34,469 nucleotides of DNA from Alphaproteobacteria bacterium (GTDB lineage: Bacteria > Pseudomonadota > Alphaproteobacteria > ATCC43930 > CGMCC-115725): the NCBI GenBank assembly GCA_019237175.1, contig JAFAHP010000280.1:1-34469 (forward strand). Reading direction: 5' to 3'. Below the pieces are notes generated by a model. The model saw nothing but the letters and a program-made list of their open reading frames with translations, had not been told where the DNA came from and searched no databases. A program made the position numbers and the translations under genes. Below, in pieces: positions 16,371 to 23,172 of this stretch (the stretch's first letter is position 1; each line of letters begins with the position of its first letter).

Positions 16371-17269
16371 GTGAACTGCACGGTCGGAAGCGACGCTTCG
16401 GGACGCATCCGGATCGGCTGAGGCGGCCGCGAGTACAGCGTATTTCGGGTTTGTCGGTCAACCGTATGGTTCCGAACGTCCTGACTTTGCTGGCGTTGTG
16501 CGCCGGCATGACAGCGATGCGCTTTGCCATGGGCGGCAATTTCGTCGGCGCCGTATTCGCGATCATCGTCGCCGGGATTTTCGACGGCCTCGACGGGCGC
16601 GTTGCCCGTCTACTGAAATCGACCTCGAGCTTTGGCGCCGAACTCGACAGTCTTTCCGATTTCGTCAGCTTTGGGGTGGCTCCGGCGGCGGTCCTCTATT
16701 TGTGGACCATGTCGGATTTGCACGGGGTTGGCTGGGCGATCGTGCTGTTTTACGCGGTTTGCTGCGCGCTGCGGCTGGCCCGCTTCAACATCGAGTCGGA
16801 GAACATGCCCTCGGCCTATGGCGCGCCGTTCTTCACCGGTATGCCGGCGCCGGCTGGAGCCGGGCTTGTAATGGTACCGATGTTCTTGAGCTTCGAATGG
16901 GGCGATTGGCTGTTCCGGTCACCTTATCTGAACGCGGTGACGGTGACCGGAATCGCACTGTTGATGATCAGCAAAGTGCCGACAGTATCGCTGAAACGGA
17001 TCCGTGTCCCGCATCAGTGGGTCGTCCCGACCTTGCTCGGCATCGGCGTGCTGGCCGCTTTTGTAACAACCGCGCCGTGGCCCACCCTGACCGCCATCGG
17101 CGTTGTTTACGTCGGATCGATCCCACTAACGATCCGCTCGTACTACCGCTTGCGGCGTATCGCCAGGTCGCGGCAGCCCGCACCCGAAGATGCGCCGGCA
17201 CCGGCACCGCCGGCGGCGTTGTCACCACGGGATCAAGAAAGTACGCCCGCCCATCAGCAGCATCACTGA
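16367..17269 (+). CDS. pssA: CDP-diacylglycerol-serine O-phosphatidyltransferase
   Basis: Makes phosphatidylserine from CDP-diacylglycerol and serine, supplying the substrate of the upstream Psd. 300 residues with several membrane helices. The CDP-alcohol phosphatidyltransferase motif is complete: D76-G-x2-A80-R81-x8-G90-x3-D94-x3-D98. VPNVLTLLALCAGM lies before it and LRLARFNIE after it, both typical of type II PssA. The TTG start at 16367 shares bases with the psd stop (TTGA) and has AAGGAAG at 16354-16360 as ribosome binding site; GTG 16371 is an alternative. The C-terminal 30 residues are Pro/Ala-rich and probably disordered. Serine-to-PE synthesis is thus one transcriptional unit. Confidence 0.95.
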   Translation: MSELHGRKRRFGTHPDRLRRPRVQRISGLSVNRMVPNVLTLLALCAGMTAMRFAMGGNFVGAVFAIIVAGIFDGLDGRVARLLKSTSSFGAELDSLSDFVSFGVAPAAVLYLWTMSDLHGVGWAIVLFYAVCCALRLARFNIESENMPSAYGAPFFTGMPAPAGAGLVMVPMFLSFEWGDWLFRSPYLNAVTVTGIALLMISKVPTVSLKRIRVPHQWVVPTLLGIGVLAAFVTTAPWPTLTAIGVVYVGSIPLTIRSYYRLRRIARSRQPAPEDAPAPAPPAALSPRDQESTPAHQQHH

Positions 17270-17285
17270 GGGTTATCGGACCCTC
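17268..17285 (+). terminator. Weak hairpin at the pssA stop
   Basis: GAGGGT (17268-17273) and ACCCTC (17280-17285) form a 6-bp stem with a 6-base loop that starts within the pssA stop codon. No T-run follows, so it is at best a weak or Rho-assisted end signal. The rest of the 215-base gap up to the cupin gene shows nothing else I can name. Confidence 0.25.
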
Positions 17286-17484
17286 CTCGACGACTCTTCT
17301 GCCGTCAGAACCAACGCATTCTGAACCCACAATCCGGAGCGGAGCCGCGAGAGGGCAACTCGTTGCAGCCAAGTGGTCGCCGCCGGTCATCTGTCGGCAA
17401 TTGCGTTGCGGTACCCCCCGCCGGTAAGCTCTCTGTTCTCGTATCACGGGCCGCAAGGCCACCGTCGTTGGAGGGAGCAACATC

Positions 17485-17907
17485 ATGCCAGTCAAGGCCG
17501 GAGTCATTCGCGCGGGAGCGCGCACGACAAGGCGGGGTGCGGCGGAGAATTTCACCGGGGTCGTTTTTCAGGATCCCGTACTCACGGCCGAACCGCCGTC
17601 GCGCCTGGGTGGGTCGGTCGTGACGTTCACACCGGGCGCGCGCACCGCATGGCACGCACACCCGGTTGGGCAGACCCTATTCTGTATATCGGGCGTCGGC
17701 CGGATCTGCTTCAAAGGCGAGAAACCGCAGGTGCTGAATCCCGGCGATACGGTTAATATCCCACCGGATACTTTGCACTGGCACGGTGCAGCGCCCGATC
17801 GTCTTTTCTCGCACCTAGCCTTGTCGGAGGTCGGCGAGCGGGGCCAAGGCACCTCGTGGGGTTCGCACGTCACCGATGCCGAGTACAACGAGGCTCCGAC
17901 AACCTGA
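17485..17907 (+). CDS. Cupin protein, (R)-mandelonitrile-lyase-like family
   Basis: Single-domain metal-binding cupin of 140 residues. Motif 1 reads ARTAWHAHPVGQTL and motif 2 PPDTLHWHGAAP. Together they provide a 2His-Gln-His site (His57, His59, Gln63, His98) at the spacing known from cupin hydroxynitrile lyases such as the Granulicella enzyme. ENFTG near the N-terminus and HVTDAEYNE at the end are also family marks. Most relatives are of unknown physiological role, so the enzyme name indicates family only. A strong ribosome binding site GGAGGGA (17470-17476) precedes ATG 17485. It stands alone after pssA and faces dedA in converging orientation. Confidence 0.87.
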   Translation: MPVKAGVIRAGARTTRRGAAENFTGVVFQDPVLTAEPPSRLGGSVVTFTPGARTAWHAHPVGQTLFCISGVGRICFKGEKPQVLNPGDTVNIPPDTLHWHGAAPDRLFSHLALSEVGERGQGTSWGSHVTDAEYNEAPTT

Positions 17908-18063
17908 TTGGGTCTCTTTTGCTAGGGACGGCGTGGCCAAAAGCCAGCGCCATCCCGCTTCGCAATACATCGCCCGAGAATTCCGGCGCCACCGGTGACC
18001 GGCGGCGGCCCGCTTCGCGATCACTTCGAAATTTTGCCGCTCGGCCTGCGAGCTACGGCGTTG

Positions 18064-18690
18064 TTACTCGCGCCCGCGCCGCAGATGGCGCCACACATAC
18101 CACCCTGCTCCGATTAGGATTAGCGCAACGGCAAGCCAGTCGAAACGTTGGAAAAAGGCGTGCAAACGCTGATCGATATCCCACTGCTGTCCGAGCCGGT
18201 AGCCGATATAAGCGAGCGCAAAACACCACGGCCACGACCCGACAAAGGTATAAACCTGAAATTTCAGCTGCGGCAGGCGAGCGATACCCGCGGGTAAGGC
18301 AATGAAGGTGCGTATGACCGGCAGCAATCGCCCAACTAGGACCGCGGTCCCACCCCACCGGGCGAAGAACCGGTCGGCCGCGCCGAGATCGCGTCGACTG
18401 ACCAGAATGTAGGGTCCCCACCGCTCGACGAGCGGTCGTCCGCCATAACGCCCGACGGCGTATGCAACGGTCGATCCGATATTACAACCGAGGGCCCCGG
18501 CCGTGGCGACAAAAAACAAATCGAAGCGGCCGGTCGAGGCGAGGTAACCGGAGAACGGCATGATGATTTCCGAAGGGAGCGGAATGCACGCCGACTCGAT
18601 CGCCATCAGCCCGACGATGCCGAGATAGCCGGTCCCGGAAATCGTCGCGACGACAAAGACCGCTAGCGAAGCCGAAAAGTTGGCGAACAT
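18064..18690 (-). CDS. DedA/SNARE-associated family membrane protein
   Basis: Inner-membrane protein of the DedA superfamily, members of which are implicated in lipid flipping and membrane homeostasis. 208 residues from ATG 18690. Hallmarks: IESACIPLPSEIIMPFSGYLA in the first re-entrant region, then a helix with GALGCNIGSTVAYAVGRYGG, and VLVGRLLPVIRTFIALPAG around the conserved Arg/Pro segment. The C-terminus ends in a helix and a basic tail. The frame is open further upstream, but that part is not DedA-like and would overlap the upstream SDR gene. No good ribosome binding site is visible before 18690. It lies 166 bases downstream of the SDR gene on the same strand. Confidence 0.9.
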   Translation of the reverse strand: MFANFSASLAVFVVATISGTGYLGIVGLMAIESACIPLPSEIIMPFSGYLASTGRFDLFFVATAGALGCNIGSTVAYAVGRYGGRPLVERWGPYILVSRRDLGAADRFFARWGGTAVLVGRLLPVIRTFIALPAGIARLPQLKFQVYTFVGSWPWCFALAYIGYRLGQQWDIDQRLHAFFQRFDWLAVALILIGAGWYVWRHLRRGRE

Positions 18691-18856
18691 CAGCCGTGTT
18701 TCGCCATCGCAGCAGCCGTCCGCGCAACCAGCGTTGAGACTCTGGGCGGGCTCCCCCTGCCCCGACCCCGCAACCGCCTGCGACCGAGGGAAGGAGGGGA
18801 ATAGGGCGCTGAGGAAATGAGCTTCCTTTTGGCAGCGTGGCCAAACGACACGTCGC

Positions 18857-19798
18857 TCAGTGAGCGGCAACCGGCGGCAGGCCTGCATCGCGGCGCGTCT
18901 CATTGATGATCTGCAGCACGCGTTCCCGGTAGGGCCGGTATTGTACCCCGAATTCCTCGACGAGACGGCTGTTGTCGATCAGGTAGTTGCCGGAAATATC
19001 TTTGCCGCCAGTATCCTTGTCAAAGCTGATCTGTACGTCGGGCAGGTATTCGCGGACGATCTCGGCAATCTCGCCGAGGCTAATGGCGACGCCGCCCGTA
19101 TTGTAGACCCAGTTCTTTGTCTGGTCGGCCATGATCACACGCGCAAAGATCTCAGCCACTTCGTCGACATGGATCGGGCAGCGCATGGCGTCCTTGAACG
19201 GGAACGAGATCGGCTGGCCGCGCGCCGGGAAGGTGATGATTTTGACGTGGTCGACCGACCCGACAATCTTGTCGTTGCCGGTGACGTTGGCCGGGCGGAT
19301 TGCGGAAATGTCGAGCCCGTGCTTTTCCCGATAATCCTGCGCTTGCCATTCGTTGAAGATCTTGTGCATCGCATATTGCACATGACCATGCCGGAAATCG
19401 TCTTCGTTGACGGTGCGATCGCCATAGAAATGCTGTTCCCCGCTGACCGCTAATGAACTCGCATAGGCCACACGCCGGACGTCGCATAGCCGCGCCGCCT
19501 CGAAGCAGTTGTCCATGCCGAGGATATTGAGCTTGAAGGCGACCCGCGGCGGATATTCGCTGCCGAGGAAATAGGCGAGATTGACGACCCGCTCGGGCTT
19601 AGCCGCTGTCATGACCGCCATTACGTCGTCAAACTGGCTGACATCGCCGCGGACGACCCGCACCTGCTTGCCGTGGGCCTCATAATTGGCAGTTGCGGGG
19701 TTGATGTCCATGCAAACGATTTCTTCGCCGCGCTGCGCCAGCAGCGGAACCAGCCGGCGCCCGATAAACCCGGTGCCGCCGATCACGAGTATCGACAT
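18857..19798 (-). CDS. NAD-dependent epimerase/dehydratase (extended SDR)
   Basis: Extended short-chain dehydrogenase/reductase acting on an unidentified, probably sugar-like substrate. 313 residues. The Rossmann nucleotide motif is ILVIGGTGFIG (G7, G10, G13), and an acidic residue at the end of strand 2 (CMDINP) suggests NAD preference. A conserved AYASSLAVSG carries the catalytic Ser, and Y142-A-M-H-K146 is the YxxxK motif. IRPANVTG and CPIHVDEVAEIFARV further down are typical of epimerases. GGGAGGAA lies just before ATG 19798 (reading the minus strand), a strong ribosome binding site. It is divergent from the amidohydrolase gene, with 129 bases between the two starts, so the two may serve one catabolic pathway (inference). 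Confidence 0.9.
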   Translation of the reverse strand: MSILVIGGTGFIGRRLVPLLAQRGEEIVCMDINPATANYEAHGKQVRVVRGDVSQFDDVMAVMTAAKPERVVNLAYFLGSEYPPRVAFKLNILGMDNCFEAARLCDVRRVAYASSLAVSGEQHFYGDRTVNEDDFRHGHVQYAMHKIFNEWQAQDYREKHGLDISAIRPANVTGNDKIVGSVDHVKIITFPARGQPISFPFKDAMRCPIHVDEVAEIFARVIMADQTKNWVYNTGGVAISLGEIAEIVREYLPDVQISFDKDTGGKDISGNYLIDNSRLVEEFGVQYRPYRERVLQIINETRRDAGLPPVAAH

Positions 19799-19927
19799 CG
19801 CTTTCCTCCCCAGAGATGGCTCGCGTGACGTTAATCGCCGGCACCGGGTTCGGCAAGGAGCCTGCTTTCGCATGGCAGATATCCGGGGTAAGCTCCCCAA
19901 AACGGTCAGACAAAGAGGTCCTCAGTG

Positions 19928-21160
19928 ATGGCCGCCGTGATCTTTGCTAATTGCGCGGTTCTCGACGGCAGCCATAACGAGCGCCGTGAGGACCATCACG
20001 TTCTAGTTGAAGACGGGATTATTCGCGAGGTGGTGGATCGGCCGATCAGGTATGAAGCCGCCGAGATCGTCGATCTTGCCGGCGACACGCTGATGCCGGG
20101 GCTGATCGATGCACACGTTCATGTGATCGCCGTCGATGCTGCGCTCGCCCGCCTGTCTGACCGGCCGGTTACATTGTTGACCTTGCAGGCGGCGCGCGTG
20201 CTTGAAGGGATGCTGCAGCGCGGCTTCACGACGATCCGCGATGCCGGCGGGGCCGATGGCGGCCTGGCGCAAGCGGTCGAAGAGGGCTTGGTGCGGGGAC
20301 CGCGCATCTTTCCATCGGGCTTGGCGCTGAGCCAGACGGGCGGACACGGTGATGCGCGACCGCGCACGCAGTCGGTCGTCACCTGTGCGTGCTGCGAGGG
20401 CGGCATCAATCTCTCGCGCGTCGCCGACGGCGTCACCGAATGTCGCCGTGCATCGCGCGACGAGCTGCGCAAAGGGGCGACACAAATCAAGATCATGGCT
20501 TCCGGGGGTGTGGCCTCGCCCTACGACCCGGTGTGGAATTTGCAGTACAGCGAAGAAGAGGTGTGCGCGATCGTCGAGGAGGCGAGGGCGTGGCGCACTT
20601 ATGTGCTGGCGCACGCCTATACGCCCGAGGCGATCCGCCGTTCGATCGATTTTGGCGTCCGCTCGATCGAGCACGGCAATCTGATCGACCGCGCCACCGC
20701 CGAGCACGTCGCCAACGCCGATGCCTTTGTCGTGCCGACACTGGTCACCTACGATGCGTTGCACCGCCACGGCCGTGAGCTGGGCTTTCCCGACATCAGC
20801 ATGGCCAAGCTGGCCGAAGTGCGCGAGGCGGGGCTGAATTCGCTCGAAATATTGCAAGCCGCCGGTGTGCGGATCGGCTACGGCACCGACCTGTTGGGCC
20901 CGATGCATCGCTATCAGTCCCGCGAGTTCGTGATCCGCGCCGAGGCAATGGCGCCCTTCGACATCATCCGCGCGGCCACGACGATCAATGCCGAGCTCTT
21001 AAATCGATCGGGCGAGATCGGCGTCATCGCCCCCGGCAGCCGCGCCGATTTGATTGCGGTAGACGGCGATCCGCTCGCCGACATCTCGGTGCTCGACGGC
21101 CAGGGCGAGCACCTGACCCACATCATGAAGGACGGCGTGTTCTATAAGCGCTCGTCGTGA
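19928..21160 (+). CDS. Metal-dependent amidohydrolase
   Basis: Member of the amidohydrolase superfamily (imidazolonepropionase/prolidase-like branch), probably a binuclear metal hydrolase acting on an amide or peptide-like substrate. 410 residues from ATG 19928; GTG 19925 is one codon earlier. Metal ligands are all present: His63-x-His65 in GLIDAHVHV, Lys188 (probably carboxylated) in IKIMASGG, His229 in LAHAYTPEAI, His249 in EHGNLID and Asp321 in GTDLLG. The C-terminal strand GVIAPGSRADLIAVDGDPL completes the composite domain. A ribosome binding site AAGAGG (19913-19918) precedes the start. Its stop faces that of the GYD gene with only 3 bases between them. Confidence 0.91.
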   Translation: MAAVIFANCAVLDGSHNERREDHHVLVEDGIIREVVDRPIRYEAAEIVDLAGDTLMPGLIDAHVHVIAVDAALARLSDRPVTLLTLQAARVLEGMLQRGFTTIRDAGGADGGLAQAVEEGLVRGPRIFPSGLALSQTGGHGDARPRTQSVVTCACCEGGINLSRVADGVTECRRASRDELRKGATQIKIMASGGVASPYDPVWNLQYSEEEVCAIVEEARAWRTYVLAHAYTPEAIRRSIDFGVRSIEHGNLIDRATAEHVANADAFVVPTLVTYDALHRHGRELGFPDISMAKLAEVREAGLNSLEILQAAGVRIGYGTDLLGPMHRYQSREFVIRAEAMAPFDIIRAATTINAELLNRSGEIGVIAPGSRADLIAVDGDPLADISVLDGQGEHLTHIMKDGVFYKRSS

Positions 21161-21163
21161 TCA

Positions 21164-21463
21164 CTAGGCCGGGGGCGCTTCGGTCGCGAGTTTGCCGAAT
21201 TCCTCCGGCGTCATCGCCCGCACCGTCGTCGTGCGGGCATTGCCGGTCGCCATCAACGACACGGCGAACTTCGTCATCGCGTCGCCATTCGGCATGTCGA
21301 GCGTCAGGACCACGTCGTACTGGCCTGTCGTCACATAGGCGCTGACGAGCCGGCCGCCCAATTTCTCGGCGGCCGCTTTGGCCCCGGCGTGGCGCATCGG
21401 CGCATCCGCGGCCGCCTTCGCGGCCTGCTCGGTCCAGTTCAGGAAGCACATGAATGTCGGCAT
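21164..21463 (-). CDS. GYD domain-containing protein
   Basis: 99-residue protein of the GYD family, a ferredoxin-like fold of unknown function found widely in soil bacteria. Visible family marks are FMCFLNWTEQAAKAAADAP at the start, GGRLVSAYVTTGQYDVVLTLDMP in the middle (the G-x-Y-D motif that names the family), and TVRAMTPEEFGKLA at the end. The start at 21463 has GGGGAGG a few bases upstream on the minus strand. The gene converges with the amidohydrolase gene, leaving 3 bases between the stops, so transcripts would overlap. Confidence 0.88.
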   Translation of the reverse strand: MPTFMCFLNWTEQAAKAAADAPMRHAGAKAAAEKLGGRLVSAYVTTGQYDVVLTLDMPNGDAMTKFAVSLMATGNARTTTVRAMTPEEFGKLATEAPPA

Positions 21464-21570
21464 CGAACACCTCCCCTCCTCGTTTGCGCGCTGACAATAA
21501 TCGGGTGCTCCAAAGCATGCATGCGAATTTCCCATTGCAACCCGGTTCGCGCCACTGCCCGGATGCTCGT

Positions 21571-21595
21571 GAACTCGGGGGGCCACCCCGAGTTC
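21571..21595. repeat. 10-bp perfect inverted repeat (hairpin)
   Basis: GAACTCGGGG and CCCCGAGTTC form a perfect 10-bp stem with the 5-base loop GGCCA. It is the strongest hairpin I noticed in the window's intergenic DNA. No T-run follows on either strand, so a classical intrinsic terminator is unlikely. It could be a REP-like element, a Rho-assisted end for the remnant gene upstream, or a protein site. Confidence 0.7.
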
Positions 21596-21703
21596 GCCGC
21601 GATGCCGTAGCGACATCCGGTAGATCTCAACGCTCTCCCCATTTGGAGGGCTGCTCGCAGCGATGGCATGCGATCGGAAATCCGGAGACCTTTCGCGGCA
21701 TCG

Positions 21704-21737
21704 CCAAGCTTACCCTCTTTCCAAGCTTACCCTCTTT
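21704..21737. repeat. 17-bp direct tandem repeat, two copies
   Basis: CCAAGCTTACCCTCTTT occurs at 21704-21720 and again, identical and directly abutting, at 21721-21737. Two exact copies suggest a recent duplication by slippage or a small direct-repeat site. It lies about 90 bases from the end of the histidinol-dehydrogenase-like remnant. Confidence 0.9.
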
Positions 21738-21827
21738 TACGAGTCTGGCGCGACGAGCTGCGGTTCGCGCAAACGGTGCCGTCGAGGGGACGCGGGGGGT
21801 CAGCCTCATCCGGTGGGCTGGCGCGCT

Positions 21828-22127
21828 CTATTCAGCGGCGTTTTTGTGTCCATACCGGCGGATGCGCAGGTCGGCCTGCTCCTTGTGACCCCAAAAGCGT
21901 TCGATCGCGCATAGCCGACTGCAATATTCGCCGATCATCGCACTCGCCTCGGGGGTTTTGATTTCCTGGTAGGTGCAGGTCTTCAGAAACTTACCGACCC
22001 ACAGCCCGCCGGTATAGCGCGCCGCCCGCTTGGTCGGGAGCGTGTGGTTGGTGCCGATGACCTTGTCGCCATAGGAGACGTTGGTCTCGGGGCCGAGGAA
22101 TAGAGCGCCGTAGTTGTGGGCCCATAG
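21828..22127 (-). pseudogene. Histidinol dehydrogenase-like C-terminal remnant
   Basis: Reading the minus strand from about 22127 to the stop at 21828-21830 gives roughly 99 residues that match the C-terminal part of histidinol dehydrogenase-family enzymes. They include WAHNYGALFLGPETNV, SYGDKVIGTNHTLPT (the family GTNH-x-LPT signature), RYTGGLWVGKFLKTCTYQ, SAMIGEYCSRL and GHKEQADLRIRRYG. The YTGGLWVGKF form resembles HpsN-like paralogues more than biosynthetic HisD. A full enzyme has about 430 residues; the first three quarters, including the NAD and zinc sites, are missing. Upstream the similarity stops abruptly, an in-frame stop appears near 22164, and the tRNA gene follows. No start codon is evident, so it is called a 5'-truncated pseudogene. 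Confidence 0.85.
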
Positions 22128-22190
22128 GTCCCCGCCTCCGCAGGGACAGCAGCTTTTGTAAGGTCAAGTGGTTCGCCAACAAAACCTAGC

Positions 22191-22265
22191 TGGCTGGGGC
22201 GGGAGGATTCGAACCTCCGTATGGCGGAATCAAAATCCGCTGCCTTACCACTTGGCTACGCCCCA
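22191..22265 (-). tRNA. tRNA-Gln (anticodon TTG)
   Basis: On the minus strand TGGGGCG pairs with CGCCCCA as the acceptor stem, with discriminator G and an encoded CCA at 22193-22191. The D-arm contains AGCCAAGTGGTAAGGCA, the anticodon loop is ATTTTGATT within the stem GCGGA/TCCGC, and the T-arm reads GGAGGTTCGAATCCTCC. Anticodon TTG reads CAA (and by wobble CAG) glutamine codons. It starts 16 bases downstream of the ispE stop on the same strand and may be processed from that transcript. Confidence 0.97.
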
Positions 22266-22281
22266 CCAATGCGTTTGAAAC

Positions 22282-23166
22282 TTAACGGGAAACCTCGCTT
22301 GCGGCAACCAAGCTGCCGCTGGCGGACCACCAGTCCGGTTCGGATGCGGCGAGAGCTCGGTGCGCCCGCTCTGCCGCAGCGCGGTCGACGAAGAGAGCAA
22401 AACAGGTAGCGCCGCTGCCGCTCATCCGCGCGAGCAAAGCGTCCGGTAGTCGCGCAAGTGCCGTCAGCACATCGCCGATCGCCGGAACCAAGGCGAGTGC
22501 CGCCGAAGTTAGGCCGTTGCAATACTTTTCGAGCGCCCGGGCGAGTTCAACGGCGCTGCCCGGCATCGGTGAAAACCGCGCAGCGATGCCATCGAACGGG
22601 CCGCTTCGCGCCGCGAACACCGCCGCCGTAGGCAGCGGACAGCGCGGGTTCGCCAACACTATACCGGCGTCGGGAAAAGCCGGCGCAGGATCGATTCGCT
22701 CGCCTATGCCACCGACCCAGGCGGCGCACGCCTGCAGGCAAGCGGGGACATCAGCTCCGATCCGACTGCCAAGCACGGCCAGCGCCGTTGCATTCAGCGG
22801 CAGCCGCCAGAGGCTGCACAGCGCGCGCAGCGCAGCTGCCGCATCGCTCGATCCGCCGCCGAGGCCGGCGGCAATGGGCAAGTTCTTCTCGAGACGCAGA
22901 GCCGCGGTGGGAACTATCCCCGCTTGCTCGGCCAGCGCGCGGGCAGCACGCAGCACCAGATTTTCCTCGCCGCGGGCATCAAGGCAAGCGGCCTCTGGCC
23001 CGGTGACCTCAAGGGACAACGATTTGCTTGGCCAAGCCGTCACCCAATCGCCAACGTCGGCAAAGGCAACAAGGCTGTCGATCAGATGATACCCGTCCGC
23101 GCGACGTCCGATCACGTGAAGAAAAAGATTGACTTTTGCAGGCGCAAACGAGCTGACCGTGGTCAC
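22282..23166 (-). CDS. ispE: 4-(cytidine 5'-diphospho)-2-C-methyl-D-erythritol kinase
   Basis: ATP-dependent kinase of the MEP pathway to isoprenoid precursors. 294 residues. The GHMP-kinase motifs are present: SFAPAKVNLFLHVIGRRADGYH at the N-terminus with the catalytic-site Lys, LPIAAGLGGGSSDAAAALRAL as the phosphate loop, and a C-terminal ARMSGSGATCFALF. The start is GTG at 23166, 6 bases after the TPR gene stop, implying cotranscription from ETF-QO through ispE. The next gene downstream is tRNA-Gln. Confidence 0.95.
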   Translation of the reverse strand: MTTVSSFAPAKVNLFLHVIGRRADGYHLIDSLVAFADVGDWVTAWPSKSLSLEVTGPEAACLDARGEENLVLRAARALAEQAGIVPTAALRLEKNLPIAAGLGGGSSDAAAALRALCSLWRLPLNATALAVLGSRIGADVPACLQACAAWVGGIGERIDPAPAFPDAGIVLANPRCPLPTAAVFAARSGPFDGIAARFSPMPGSAVELARALEKYCNGLTSAALALVPAIGDVLTALARLPDALLARMSGSGATCFALFVDRAAAERAHRALAASEPDWWSASGSLVAASEVSR

Positions 23167-23172
23167 CGGACC

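Larger units (their letters stand above)
21464..21827. other. Non-coding stretch with hairpin and tandem repeat
   Basis: 364 bases between the GYD start and the histidinol-dehydrogenase-like remnant. No reading frame here resembles a known protein. It holds a strong hairpin (21571-21595) and a 17-bp tandem repeat (21704-21737), listed separately. The promoter of the GYD gene should lie near 21470-21540, but I see no clear -35/-10 pair. Confidence 0.5.

Noticed and set aside
18691..18903. 71-residue N-terminal extension of the DedA protein
   Set aside because: The extension is not membrane-protein-like, overlaps the end of the SDR gene and is absent from the DedA family pattern.
22128..22281. 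Integrative element attachment site at tRNA-Gln
   Set aside because: I found no direct duplication of the tRNA 3' end and no integrase gene in the window.
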